From Siculibacillus lacustris (lineage in GTDB: Bacteria; Pseudomonadota; Alphaproteobacteria; Rhizobiales; Ancalomicrobiaceae): a stretch of 64,000 bases of DNA. Within the stretch, counting starts at the first letter, position 1, and each line of letters opens with the position of its first letter. Under the pieces are notes generated by a model that was given only the letters and a program-made list of their open reading frames with translations, was not told where the DNA came from and ran no database searches. The translations under genes were made by a program, and so were the position numbers. This document shows positions 36,367 through 45,504 of the stretch, piece after piece. The DNA is taken from assembly GCF_004328075.1 (NCBI RefSeq), contig NZ_SJFN01000007.1, forward strand, positions 1-64,000, in the 5' to 3' direction.

Positions 36367-37680
36367 ATGTCGAACGCAGCGGCCATCATCGAACAGCCGA
36401 CGGGCCAGAAGAAATTCAGTATGAAACCGATCATCCAGGTCGGCGCCGGCAATGCCCTGGAGATCTACGACTTCATGATCTACGGGTACTACGCCCGCTA
36501 CATCGCCCAGACCTATTTCCCCAGCGACAACGAACACGTGTCGCTGATGTTGTCGCTGATGACCTTCGCCTTCGGGTTCCTCGCCCGTCCGGTCGGCGCC
36601 ATCGTGATCGGCTCCTATACCGATCGGCACGGCCGTCGCGCCGGCCTGATCCTGGCGCTCGCCATGATGTCGCTCGGCATCATCGCGGTGGCCTGCACCC
36701 CGTCCTATGCCTCGATCGGCATCGCCGCACCGTTGATCGTGCTGCTCGGCCGCCTGCTCCAGGGCTTCTCCGCCGGTGCCGAACTCGGCGGCGTGGTGGT
36801 CTATCTCGCCGAAATCGCCCAGCCCAACCGGCGTTCGTTCTACACCTGCTTCCAGGTCTGTAGTCAGCAGTTCGCGGTGATGGCCGCGTCGATCGCCGGC
36901 ATCCTGCTGCTCTACTCCCTGTCGCCGAGCGAGATGTCGGCCTGGGGCTGGCGTCTGCCCTTGCTGTTCGGCTGCGCGGTGATCCCGGTGCTGTTCTGGC
37001 TCCGGGCGAGCCTCGCCGAGACCGAAGTCTTCGCCCGCAAGAAGAAGACCCCGTCGCTCGGCGAGATCTGCAGCAGCCTGGTCACCGGCTGGCGCGTCAT
37101 CCTGCGCTGCATGGGCCTGTCGGCGATGGCGGTGGTCACCTCGCAGGCGATCACCACCTATGCCCCGACCTTCATCAAGTCGCTCAAGCTCGGCGACGTG
37201 GTCGGCTTCGTCACCCTGTTCTTCGTCGGGGTGACCATCCTGGGGTCGCTGCTGCTCGCCTCGCTGATCGCCGACCGGGTCAATCGGCGCTCGATGCTGA
37301 TCGTCGTCACCACCACGGCGATGGTCACCGCCTATCCGCTGCTCTCCTGGCTGGCGGCCGATCCGACGATCGTCAAGTTCGTGGTGTTCGAACTGTGGTT
37401 CTCGGTGATGTACGCGAGCTACAGCGCCGCCCAGGTGCCGACCATGGTCGAGACCGTGCCGGCCCAGAGCCGCACCTCCGGCTATTCCTTCGCACAGGCG
37501 GTGGCCGCGGCGGTGCTCGGCGGCTTCACCCCGGCGATCGCCACCTGGCTCAATCACGCCTTCGACTCCAATGCGATGGTCGGTCTGTGGCTGGCGATCG
37601 CCGCCGGCATCTCGCTGATCTCGGCCCTCACCCTCGACGGGCGGGCGGTTCGCGAAGGTCAGGCGGCGCCGCTACACTGA
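36367..37680 (+). CDS. MFS transporter, metabolite:H+ symporter (MHS) family
   Basis: The 437-residue protein has the MHS signatures VGAGNALEIYDFMIYGYYARYIAQTYFP in helix 1 and GSYTDRHGRRAGLILALAMMSLG in the first loop, and about twelve membrane segments. Relatives carry citrate, tricarballylate, alpha-ketoglutarate and similar acids with protons. ATG 36367 is downstream of CCAGGGAGGAG. It sits in the middle of the LacI-controlled operon and is probably its importer. Confidence 0.9.
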   Translation: MSNAAAIIEQPTGQKKFSMKPIIQVGAGNALEIYDFMIYGYYARYIAQTYFPSDNEHVSLMLSLMTFAFGFLARPVGAIVIGSYTDRHGRRAGLILALAMMSLGIIAVACTPSYASIGIAAPLIVLLGRLLQGFSAGAELGGVVVYLAEIAQPNRRSFYTCFQVCSQQFAVMAASIAGILLLYSLSPSEMSAWGWRLPLLFGCAVIPVLFWLRASLAETEVFARKKKTPSLGEICSSLVTGWRVILRCMGLSAMAVVTSQAITTYAPTFIKSLKLGDVVGFVTLFFVGVTILGSLLLASLIADRVNRRSMLIVVTTTAMVTAYPLLSWLAADPTIVKFVVFELWFSVMYASYSAAQVPTMVETVPAQSRTSGYSFAQAVAAAVLGGFTPAIATWLNHAFDSNAMVGLWLAIAAGISLISALTLDGRAVREGQAAPLH

Positions 37681-37783
37681 GCCGGAATCGCCGCGCGGGA
37701 GGATCGGTCCTGCCGCGCGGTCCCTCCGTCCGACGCCGGCCCGAGGCCGGCCGGACGCCTTCAACCGAAGACGGTGGCGCGCC

Positions 37784-38743
37784 ATGAAGATCGTCGTACT
37801 CGACGGATATACGCTGAACCCCGGGGATCTCTCCTGGGATCCGATCGCCGGCCAGGGCGACCTCACGGTCCACGACCGCACCGCCGCCGACGACGTGGTC
37901 GCGCGGATTGGCGTGGCGGAGATCGTGTTCACCAACAAGACGGTGCTGTCGCGGGCCGTGCTCGACGCCTGTCCGGCGATCCGCTTCATCGGCGTGCTGG
38001 CGACCGGCTACAACGTCGTCGACGTCGCGGCGGCGACCGAACGGGGCGTCGTCGTTTCCAACATCCCGACCTATGGCACCGCCGCGGTGGCGCAGTTCGC
38101 CACCGCCCTGATGCTCGAGTTGTGTCACCGGGTCGGCGCCCACGACGCCAGCGTCCACGACGGCGAGTGGTTCCGCCGGCCCGACTGGTGCTACTGGCTG
38201 AACCCGCTGGTCGAACTGGCGGGGAAGACCCTCGGCATCGTCGGTTTCGGCCGGATCGGTCAGGCCTTCGGCCGGATCGGGCAGGCGCTCGGCATGACGA
38301 TTCTCGCCTTCGACGCCTACCAGGACGAGAGCCTCGAGAGCCCGACCCTGCGTTACGCCGGGCTCGACGAGCTCCTGTCGCAGTCCGACGTGATCAGCCT
38401 GCATTGCCCGCTCACCGAGACCAACCGCGGCATGATCGACGCGGCGGCGCTCGCCAAGATGAAGCCGACCGCGTTTCTCCTCAACACCTCGCGCGGGCCG
38501 CTGGTGGTCGAGCAGGATCTCGCCGATGCGCTGAACGCCGGTCGGCTCGCCGGCGCCGCCCTCGACGTGCTGTCGAGCGAACCGCCGGCGCGCGACAATC
38601 CGTTGCTGACCGCCCGCAACTGCATCGTCACGCCGCACATCGCCTGGGCCGCTCAGGCGGCGCGGCAGCGAATGATGACCATCGCCGAAGAGAACCTCGC
38701 CGCCTTCCTCGCCGGACGCCCGATCAACGTCGTCCGCCCTTGA
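37784..38743 (+). CDS. D-2-hydroxyacid dehydrogenase
   Basis: The 319-residue protein has the NAD site GIVGFGRIGQAFG around 150-162, the substrate Arg in NTSRGPLVVEQDL, the Glu in LDVLSSEPPA and the His in VTPHIAWAA, so the full catalytic triad of the family is present. The sequence ATGYNVVDVAAATERGVVVSN and the C-terminus resemble hydroxypyruvate/glycerate-type enzymes. It would oxidize a 2-hydroxy acid or reduce a 2-oxo acid between the carrier and hydratase steps. Its triad is intact, unlike the paralog at 6386. Confidence 0.9.
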   Translation: MKIVVLDGYTLNPGDLSWDPIAGQGDLTVHDRTAADDVVARIGVAEIVFTNKTVLSRAVLDACPAIRFIGVLATGYNVVDVAAATERGVVVSNIPTYGTAAVAQFATALMLELCHRVGAHDASVHDGEWFRRPDWCYWLNPLVELAGKTLGIVGFGRIGQAFGRIGQALGMTILAFDAYQDESLESPTLRYAGLDELLSQSDVISLHCPLTETNRGMIDAAALAKMKPTAFLLNTSRGPLVVEQDLADALNAGRLAGAALDVLSSEPPARDNPLLTARNCIVTPHIAWAAQAARQRMMTIAEENLAAFLAGRPINVVRP

Positions 38744-38754
38744 CCCCGACCGAT

Positions 38755-38786
38755 CACCGCGAGGGGCCTCCCGGCCCGTCGCGGTG
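38755..38786 (+). other. Strong intergenic hairpin inside the LacI-controlled operon
   Basis: CACCGCGA (38755-38762) pairs with TCGCGGTG (38779-38786), and GGGCC pairs with GGCCC inside, around a TCCC loop with one G:G mismatch. No T run follows. It lies in the 70-base gap between dehydrogenase and hydratase genes and could be an mRNA processing or stabilising element. Confidence 0.45.
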
Positions 38787-38813
38787 CGGCGCTTCCCCCC
38801 TTCGAGAGGCTCC

Positions 38814-39605
38814 ATGAGCGAACTTTCTCCGATCGACGCCGCCGCCCTGCGGCTGCGCCGGGCCCAGGCCGCCGCGACCACCTGCGCACCCGTCCGCGAC
38901 CTGATCGGCGCCGACGACATCGCCGCCGCCTATGCCGCGCAGGCCGCCAACCACCGCGCCTGGATCGCCGCCGGGCGCCGGCCGATCGGTGCCAAGGTGG
39001 CGCTGTCGGCCAAGGCGGTCCAGCAGCAGATGGGCGTCTCGGCGCCGACCCATGGCCGGCTGTTCGCCGACGGTTGTCTCGCCGAAGGCCAAGAGATCCC
39101 CTTCGCGCACCTGGTCCAGCCCAAGCTCGAGACCGAGATCGCGGTGGTGCTCGAACGCGCGCTCGATCGGACGAAGAACACCGTCGCCGACGTGCTGTCG
39201 GCGGTGGCCTATGCGGTGCCGGCCTTCGAGATCGTCGGTTGCCGGGTGCTGAATTGGGACGTCAAGGTCGCCGACTTCATCGCCGACAACTCCGCCGCCA
39301 GTCACATCGTGCTGGGCACGCGGCCGAAGAAGCTCGGCGACTTCGACGCGCTGCGCTGCCGGATGGAGACCCGCCTCGACGGCGCGGTGGTGTCGTCGGG
39401 CGTCGGCGCGGCGGTGGCCGGCAATCCGATCGCCGCCCTCGTCTGGCTCGCCGACGCGCTGGCGCTGGACGGGCGACCGCTGCAGGCCGGCGACGTGGTG
39501 ATGACCGGCTCGCTCGGACCGATGGCGCTGGTCGCCCCCGGACAGCGCTACGAAGCCGAGATCGAAGGTCTCGGCCGCGTCGAGACGAGCTTCTCGACCA
39601 TCTGA
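38814..39605 (+). CDS. 2-keto-4-pentenoate hydratase-like protein (MhpD/FAH superfamily)
   Basis: ATG 38814 follows GAGAGG and gives 263 residues. Typical family features are IGAKVALSAKAVQQQMGV, HLVQPKLETEIAVVLERAL (metal Glu pair), AVPAFEIVGCRVLNWDVKVADFIADNSAASHIVLG and a C-terminal DVVMTGSLGPMALVAPG. MhpD-like enzymes add water to 2-oxo-4-enoates. The next gene codes for a class II aldolase, so hydratase then aldolase cleavage is a likely sequence, as in catechol meta-cleavage pathways, but no ring-cleaving dioxygenase is nearby. Confidence 0.88.
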   Translation: MSELSPIDAAALRLRRAQAAATTCAPVRDLIGADDIAAAYAAQAANHRAWIAAGRRPIGAKVALSAKAVQQQMGVSAPTHGRLFADGCLAEGQEIPFAHLVQPKLETEIAVVLERALDRTKNTVADVLSAVAYAVPAFEIVGCRVLNWDVKVADFIADNSAASHIVLGTRPKKLGDFDALRCRMETRLDGAVVSSGVGAAVAGNPIAALVWLADALALDGRPLQAGDVVMTGSLGPMALVAPGQRYEAEIEGLGRVETSFSTI

Positions 39606-39656
39606 ATCCCCAGGGTGCCGCCGTCACGCGCGGTATCCGCCCCCGGAGGAAGTCCC

Positions 39657-40421
39657 ATGCCCGCACCCGTCAACCCCTTCAAGAAGGGGCTCCGCGAAGG
39701 CCGCCGTCAGATCGGCCTGTGGAGCCAGATCGGCAGCCCGACGGCGATCGAGATGATCGCCGGTTCCGGTTTCGACTTCATCGGCATCGACGCCGAGCAC
39801 GGGCCGAGCGATCTGGTGACCGTCTACGCCCAGCTCCAGGCGATCGCCGCCGGCGGCCCGAGCCACCCGCTGGTGCGGTTGCCGAGCTGCGACCCGGTGC
39901 TGGTCAAGCAATATCTCGACATCGGCGTCCAGACCCTGGTGTTCCCGCAGGTCGAATCGGCGGAGCAGGCGGCGGCGATCGTCGCCTCGACCCGCTATCC
40001 GCCGAAGGGCGTGCGCGGCTATTGCGGCGCACCGCGGGCCTCGGGTTTCGGCCGGATCAAGGACTATCCGTTCACGGCCGAGGCGGAGATCTGCATCATC
40101 GTCCAGCCGGAATCGATGAAGGCGGTCGACTCGCTCGAAGCGGTGGCGGCGATCGACGGCATCGACGGCTTCTTCTTCGGCCCCGGCGACCTCTCGGCCG
40201 ACATGGGGCTCCTGCACGGCGCGACCCGCCCGGAGGTCGTCGAGGTGTTGATCGCCGCCGCCCGGCGGATCAAGGCGACGGGCAAGAGCGCCGGGACCAT
40301 CTGCGGCGACGAGGCGCTGACGCGTCGCTACATCGAAGCCGGCTTCGACATCGTCGCGGTCGGGTCCGACCAGGGCGTGCTGGTGCGCGGCGCCGACGAC
40401 CTCGCGGCGAAGTTCCGCTGA
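39657..40421 (+). CDS. HpcH/HpaI-family class II aldolase
   Basis: ATG 39657 follows CGGAGG; the product has 254 residues. The barrel shows FDFIGIDAEHGPSD, the conserved RLPSCDPVLVKQYLDIGVQTLVFPQVESAEQA, GVRGYCGAPRASGFG, the metal Glu in VQPESMKAVDSLEAV and GFFFGPGDLSADMG. The family cleaves 4-hydroxy-2-keto acids to pyruvate plus an aldehyde using a divalent metal. Placed after the hydratase gene, it probably makes the final carbon-carbon cut of this pathway. Confidence 0.9.
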   Translation: MPAPVNPFKKGLREGRRQIGLWSQIGSPTAIEMIAGSGFDFIGIDAEHGPSDLVTVYAQLQAIAAGGPSHPLVRLPSCDPVLVKQYLDIGVQTLVFPQVESAEQAAAIVASTRYPPKGVRGYCGAPRASGFGRIKDYPFTAEAEICIIVQPESMKAVDSLEAVAAIDGIDGFFFGPGDLSADMGLLHGATRPEVVEVLIAAARRIKATGKSAGTICGDEALTRRYIEAGFDIVAVGSDQGVLVRGADDLAAKFR

Positions 40422-40441
40422 ACGACACTCGGAGAGACACC

Positions 40442-41137
40442 ATGACCGACGTCGGCTTTCGCATCTTCACCCGCGTGCCGCGGCCCGCGCCCGATCTGAT
40501 CGCGGCCTTCGCGGACCTCGCCGCGGCCGACGTCGGCGACGTGATGCGCACCTTCAACGTGATGGAGGCCGGGCTCGTCGCCATCGTCCCGGGGCGCTTC
40601 GTCGGGCCGGCCCTGACCGTCCGCGTCCGCGCCGGCGACAATCTGATGATCCACAAGGCCCTCGACCTCGCCCAGCCCGGCGACGTGGTGGTGATCGACG
40701 GACAGGGCGACCTCGACAACGCCCTGATCGGCGAGAATCTCGCGCTGTGGGCCCACCATCGCGGCGTCGCCGGACTGGTGATCGACGGCGGCGTCCGCGA
40801 CATCGAGCAACTCCGGTCGATCGGGCTGCCGATCCGGGCCCGCGGGGTCACGCCGGCGGGCAGCTTCAAGACCGGCGGCGGCGAGGTCAACGTGCCGATC
40901 GCCTGCGCGCGCGTGGTGGTGATGCCGGGCGACGTGGTGATCGGCGACGCCGACGGGGTGGCGGTGGTGCCGCAGCGCGACATCGCCGGCGTGCTCGCCG
41001 GCGTCGCCGCCAAGCTGGCGACCGAATCCGCGGCGAAGACCGGCATCGCCGCCGGGAACTGGGTTCGCCCGACCACGACCGACGATGCGGTCCGGGGGAT
41101 GGGCTGCGCGATCCACGACACCGGCTACGAATCCTAG
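40442..41137 (+). CDS. RraA-family protein, 4-hydroxy-4-methyl-2-oxoglutarate aldolase/oxaloacetate decarboxylase-like
   Basis: The 231 residues match the RraA/HMG-aldolase fold: AAADVGDVMRTFNVMEAG, RAGDNLMIHKALDLAQPGDVVVIDGQGDLDNALIGENLAL, then VIDGGVRDIEQLRSIGLPIRARGVTP and GDVVIGDADGVAVVPQRD. The catalytic Arg-Asp pair of true aldolases is present in GVRD, unlike in RNase E inhibitors, so an enzymatic role is favoured. It is the last gene of the LacI-controlled operon and may cleave or decarboxylate an oxo-acid made there. ABC genes converge 58 bases later. Confidence 0.87.
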   Translation: MTDVGFRIFTRVPRPAPDLIAAFADLAAADVGDVMRTFNVMEAGLVAIVPGRFVGPALTVRVRAGDNLMIHKALDLAQPGDVVVIDGQGDLDNALIGENLALWAHHRGVAGLVIDGGVRDIEQLRSIGLPIRARGVTPAGSFKTGGGEVNVPIACARVVVMPGDVVIGDADGVAVVPQRDIAGVLAGVAAKLATESAAKTGIAAGNWVRPTTTDDAVRGMGCAIHDTGYES

Positions 41138-41195
41138 CCGGCGGCCCACGTCGGACGAGGCGGGGAACGGCGCGACCGGCAGGCTCGGCGGGAAC

Positions 41196-42269
41196 TCACC
41201 GTCCAGGAATGATCGCCACGCCGTCGGCGGCGACCGACACGGCGACGTCGCATCCCGGCTTCAGCGGTGCGGCGACGTCCGGCGAGACCACGAAGAGCTC
41301 GATCTCCGGGGTGATCCGCACGCGATATTCCATGTGGCTGCCGAGATAGGCGGCGGTGGCGAGGCGGCCGGGCAAGGTCCCCGGAGCGCCGGCGCCCGGC
41401 GCGAGGCCGACCGACTGCGGGCGGATCGCCAGTTCGGCGGCCCCGACCGTCGCCCCGTGATGGGGCAAGGTCAGGACCAGACCGGCGAGGTCGATCTCGG
41501 CGAGGGGGCCGTCGATCCGCCGCACCTCGATCGGCACGATGTTGGCGTCGCCGATGAAGTCGGCGACGAAGCGGCTCTCCGGCTGCTCGTAGAGGGCGCG
41601 CGGACTGCCGTCCTGGGCCACCGCGGCCATGTTCATCACCAGGATGCGATCGGAGATCGCCAGCGCCTCCTGCTGGTCGTGCGTCACATAGACCGCGGTC
41701 AACGACAGGCTCTGCTGCAATTCGCGGATCTCTTCGCGGACGTGGCGGCGCAATTTGGCGTCGAGGTTCGACAGCGGCTCGTCGAACAGCAGAACCTCGG
41801 GCTCGAGCACGATCGCCCGGGCCACCGCGACGCGCTGCTGCTGGCCGCCGGAGAGTTCGCTCGGCAGGCGACTCTCGTAGCCGGCGAGGCCGACCAGGGC
41901 GATCTTGTCGGTCGCCGCGGCGATCGCCTCGGCCTTCTTCATGCCGCCGGCGCGCAGGCCGTAGCAGACGTTCTCCAGCACCGTCATGTGGGGAAACAGC
42001 GCGTAGGACTGGAACACCATGCCGATGTTGCGCTCCGACGCCGCGGCGAGGGTGACGTCGCGGCCGCCGATCAGGATCCGGCCGTCGTCCGGCCGCTCGA
42101 GACCGGCGATCAGGCGCAGCATGGTGGTCTTGCCGCAGCCCGAGGGCCCGAGCAGGGTCACCAGGGTGCCGCGGTCGATCGCCAGATCGATCGTGCGCAG
42201 GGCGGTGACGTCGCCGTAGCGCTTGGTCACGCCGCGCAGTTCGACGGCCGGGGTCGTGACGTCGCTCAT
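41196..42269 (-). CDS. ABC transporter ATP-binding protein
   Basis: The 357-residue ATPase has Walker A GPSGCGKTT, Q-loop MVFQSYALFPH, signature LSGGQQQR, Walker B VLLFDEPLSNLD and switch His in YVTHDQQEAL. A TOBE-type domain fills the last ~120 residues (AELAIRPQSVGLAPG). ATG 42269 overlaps the stop of the fused permease gene. Together with the genes to 45504 it forms an importer for a compound taken by Fe/phosphonate/thiamine-type systems. Confidence 0.93.
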   Translation of the reverse strand: MSDVTTPAVELRGVTKRYGDVTALRTIDLAIDRGTLVTLLGPSGCGKTTMLRLIAGLERPDDGRILIGGRDVTLAAASERNIGMVFQSYALFPHMTVLENVCYGLRAGGMKKAEAIAAATDKIALVGLAGYESRLPSELSGGQQQRVAVARAIVLEPEVLLFDEPLSNLDAKLRRHVREEIRELQQSLSLTAVYVTHDQQEALAISDRILVMNMAAVAQDGSPRALYEQPESRFVADFIGDANIVPIEVRRIDGPLAEIDLAGLVLTLPHHGATVGAAELAIRPQSVGLAPGAGAPGTLPGRLATAAYLGSHMEYRVRITPEIELFVVSPDVAAPLKPGCDVAVSVAADGVAIIPGR

Positions 42270-44446
42270 GGTTGCACCATCGTCGCGGGAGTGAGGGACG
42301 CCGTCCCACGGACGGGACGGGCACCGGGCCGATTGAGCCCGACGCCCAGGCGGATGATCAGCAGGATCAGCAACATCAGGACGATCAGCATCGCCGAATA
42401 GACGATCGCCACGCCGTAGTCGCCGACGTCGGCGCGGCCGACGATGTAGACGGTGGCGAGCTGATATTCGCCGGTGACCAGGAAGATCACCGCGCTGACC
42501 GCCGTCACGGCGCGCACGAAGCTGTAGACCAGCGCCGTGGTCACCGCCGGGCGCATCAGGGGCAGGAGCACCAGCACCAGGGTGCGCAGCGACCGCGCGC
42601 CGAGGGTCAGCGACGCCTCGTCGAGGGAGCGGTCGATCTGGGCGAGATTGGCGATGCCGGCGCGGATGCCGACCGGCATGTTGCGGAAGGCGAAGGCGAT
42701 GGCGATGATCGTGCCGGTCCCGGTCAGGGCCAGCGGCGGCACGTTGAAGGCGAGAATGTAGCTGACGCCGATGACCGTGCCGGGAATGGCGAAGCTCATC
42801 ATCGCCAGGAACTCGAAGGCCTGGCGGCCGGCGAAGCGCTGGCGGTCGAGCAGCCAGGCGACGACGATGCCGATCGCCGCGGTGAAGGGCATGGCGATCA
42901 GCGCCACCTCGAAGGTGGTCACCAGCGAATTCCACGCCGAGCCGCTGAGGAACCAGCCGCCGATGCCCTTCTCGATCGAGAAGGCGGTGATCAGGTGGCG
43001 CAGCGTCGGGGTGTTGTCGCGGCCGATCGATTCGACGAAGCCGCCGACCATGATCGTGCCGTAGACCGCGACGGTGAGCGCGAGATAGGGCAAGGCGAGG
43101 CCGTAGCACAGCGCCTTGAGCCCGCCGGGCAGCTCGGTCGCCCGTCCCGCCGCGCCCTTGCCGCCCATGGTGGCGTAGCCGCGCCGCCCGACCCAGGCGC
43201 GTTGGGCCTGAAAGGCGGTCAGGGTGAAGGTCAGGAGGACGATCGCCAGCACCGCGGCGCGGCCCTGATCGTGGGTGGTGCCGACCACCGCGAAGAAGAT
43301 GTCGGTCGACAGCACCGTGAAGTTGCCGCCGATCATCAGCGGATTGGCGAAATCGGCCATGCTCTCGATGAAGGCGATCAGGAAGGCGTTGGCGAGGCCC
43401 GGCCGGATCAGCGGCCAGGTGATGGTGCGGAAGGTGCGCCAGCGCCCGGCGCGCAGGGTCTCGGCCGCCTCCTCGAGGCTCGGCGCGACGCCCTGGAGCA
43501 CGCCGATCATCACCAGGAAGGAGATCGGCGTGAAGGCCAGGACTTGCGCCACGGTGATGCCGGTGACGCCGTAGATCCAGCGGGTACGCGGCACGTGGAA
43601 GAGATCGGCGACCCAGATCGTCACCGCGCCGGATCGGCCGAACAGCAGGATCAGCGCCAGACCGATGACGAAGGGCGGGGTGATGATCGGCAGCACCGAG
43701 AGGAGGCCGATCAGCGGCTTCATCGGCACCCGGGTGCGCAGCGCCAGCAGCGCGAAGGCCAGCCCGAGCAGGGTGGTGACCACCCCGACCACGGTCGCCA
43801 CCACCACGGTGTTCCAGGCGGTGCCGCAGGCGCCGCCGCCGACGAGGCAATCGATGCCCCAGATCGGGCGTCCGAACAGCTTGGCGCCGAACAGCTCCGG
43901 CGCGAAGCCGCCGTCGTTGTCCTTGACCGCGGAGACGAAGATGCACAGCGCCGGATAGATCACGAACAGGGCGATCAGCGCGACGACCAGGAGGATCGCG
44001 CCGGTGACGAAGACGTCGCCGCGGCACACCCCCTGCCGGGCGAGGCCGTTGGCGATCAGCATCAGCATCGCGACGAGGAACACCAGGGCGCCCCAGCCGA
44101 GCGCCGGTTGGGTCGGTGCGGGATCCGCGAACCAGGGACCGAGTGCCGCGACGCCCCAGCCGTTGTGGACGATCGCGAAACCTTCGATCACCGTCCACAG
44201 GATCGCCGTGGCGGCGGCGGCGACGAGCAGGCGCGGACGCGCCCGCCCGAACACCGCGACGGTCGCCGGGATCAGGGCGAGGATCAGCGGGATCAGCCAC
44301 CCCCGCGCACCTGCCGAGGCCTGGACCACCGCCGGCCACGCCGGCACGCCGCGCGGAATGCCGCCGAGGCCGTACCACGGCAGGGCGATCAGCGCGGCCC
44401 AGGCCACCACCAGCCAGATCTTGGCGGAGCGCGGAAACCCGTCCAT
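42266..44446 (-). CDS. Fused double ABC permease
   Basis: ATG 44446 overlaps the binding-protein stop, giving 726 residues. Two permease domains are joined in one chain, each with an EAA loop: SLEEAAETLRAGRWRTFRTITWPLIRPGLANA (~residues 330-360) and SLDEASLTLGARSLRTLVLVLLPLMRPAVTTA (~610-640). About fourteen hydrophobic segments are visible, including three or four extra ones in the first ~150 residues before the usual permease start. The FbpB-like fusion is common among importers for ferric ions, sulfate-like and phosphonate compounds. Confidence 0.9.
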   Translation of the reverse strand: MDGFPRSAKIWLVVAWAALIALPWYGLGGIPRGVPAWPAVVQASAGARGWLIPLILALIPATVAVFGRARPRLLVAAAATAILWTVIEGFAIVHNGWGVAALGPWFADPAPTQPALGWGALVFLVAMLMLIANGLARQGVCRGDVFVTGAILLVVALIALFVIYPALCIFVSAVKDNDGGFAPELFGAKLFGRPIWGIDCLVGGGACGTAWNTVVVATVVGVVTTLLGLAFALLALRTRVPMKPLIGLLSVLPIITPPFVIGLALILLFGRSGAVTIWVADLFHVPRTRWIYGVTGITVAQVLAFTPISFLVMIGVLQGVAPSLEEAAETLRAGRWRTFRTITWPLIRPGLANAFLIAFIESMADFANPLMIGGNFTVLSTDIFFAVVGTTHDQGRAAVLAIVLLTFTLTAFQAQRAWVGRRGYATMGGKGAAGRATELPGGLKALCYGLALPYLALTVAVYGTIMVGGFVESIGRDNTPTLRHLITAFSIEKGIGGWFLSGSAWNSLVTTFEVALIAMPFTAAIGIVVAWLLDRQRFAGRQAFEFLAMMSFAIPGTVIGVSYILAFNVPPLALTGTGTIIAIAFAFRNMPVGIRAGIANLAQIDRSLDEASLTLGARSLRTLVLVLLPLMRPAVTTALVYSFVRAVTAVSAVIFLVTGEYQLATVYIVGRADVGDYGVAIVYSAMLIVLMLLILLIIRLGVGLNRPGARPVRGTASLTPATMVQP

Positions 44447-45504
44447 CACCGCGGCGCGTTCTTCACCTGCTCGGCCCAGCGGGCGAGGATGCGGTTGCGC
44501 GTCGCCTTCGAGCCGTAGGTGGTGAAGTCGTAGGCGATCAGCTTGATCTTGGAGAGATCGGGCGATTCCGGCGGCACCGGGGTCTCGGGGTTGGACGGAA
44601 TCTGGAAGCTGCCGGCGGCGGCGGCGAGTTTCTGCGCGGCCGGGGTCAGCGCCCATTCATAGAACTTCTTGGCCGCGTCGAGATGCGGCGCGCCCTTGAT
44701 CAGGCTCATCGAGCCGATCTCGTAGCCGGTGCCTTCGCAGGGCGAGACCACCTGTGCCGGCTTGCCGGAGCGGGCGACGTTGATGATGTCGTGCTGGAAG
44801 GCGATGCCGATCAGCGTCTCGCCCTGGCCGATCGACAGGGCCGGCGCGGCGCCGGTCTTGGGGTATTCGTTGACGTTGGCGTGCAGCGCCTTGAGGTAGG
44901 TGAAGGCGTTCTCCTCGCCCATCAGCTGGATGATGGTGGCGAGCACGGTCCAGGCGGTGCCGGAGGCGTTGGGGTCGGCCATCTGCACCTCGCCCTTGAA
45001 CTCGGGCTTGATCAGGTCGGCCCAGCAGGCCGGGGCGGTCAGCTTGCGCCGCGCCAGCTCGTCCTTGTTGTAGCCGAAGCCGAGCGCGCCCATGTAGATG
45101 CCGACGGTGCGGTCGTGGGCGATGGCCGCCTGTTTCTGGGCCCAGTCGTGCAGGGTCGCGCGCTTGGGCGAGACATAGGGCTCGGTCAGGCCGTCGTCGG
45201 CGGCCTGGAGATGGGGATCGCCGGTGCCGCCCCACCAGATGTCGCCGTGGGGATTCTCCTTCTCGGCGCGGATGCGGGCGTAGGTCTCGCCGGCCGACAT
45301 GCGGATCATGTCGACCTTGACCCCGGTCTCCTTCTCGTAGGTCGTGGCCATCGAGCGGCACCAGGCCTCGTCGACGCCGCAGTACATCACCAGGCTGCCC
45401 TCGGCGCGCACGCCCGACGTTCCGCCGGCGAGCAGGGTCGTGCCCAGAAAGAGACCGATGGCGACGGTGCGGACCCGTGCCGCGGTGACGGTGAACCCAG
45501 ACAT
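44446..45504 (-). CDS. ABC transporter periplasmic substrate-binding protein (Fe/phosphonate/spermidine-like class)
   Basis: ATG 45504, with a GGGGA box upstream, gives 352 residues. A signal peptide spans about 1-33 (VAIGLFLGTTLLAGGTSGVRAEG). The mature chain begins LVMYCGVDEAWCRSMATTYEKETGVKVDMIRMSAGETYARIRAEKENPHGDIWWGG, which is typical of iron/2-aminoethylphosphonate binding proteins. No Tyr cluster like that of ferric-binding proteins is obvious, so iron is less certain than an organic or phosphonate ligand. It heads the three-gene operon. Confidence 0.9.
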   Translation of the reverse strand: MSGFTVTAARVRTVAIGLFLGTTLLAGGTSGVRAEGSLVMYCGVDEAWCRSMATTYEKETGVKVDMIRMSAGETYARIRAEKENPHGDIWWGGTGDPHLQAADDGLTEPYVSPKRATLHDWAQKQAAIAHDRTVGIYMGALGFGYNKDELARRKLTAPACWADLIKPEFKGEVQMADPNASGTAWTVLATIIQLMGEENAFTYLKALHANVNEYPKTGAAPALSIGQGETLIGIAFQHDIINVARSGKPAQVVSPCEGTGYEIGSMSLIKGAPHLDAAKKFYEWALTPAAQKLAAAAGSFQIPSNPETPVPPESPDLSKIKLIAYDFTTYGSKATRNRILARWAEQVKNAPR

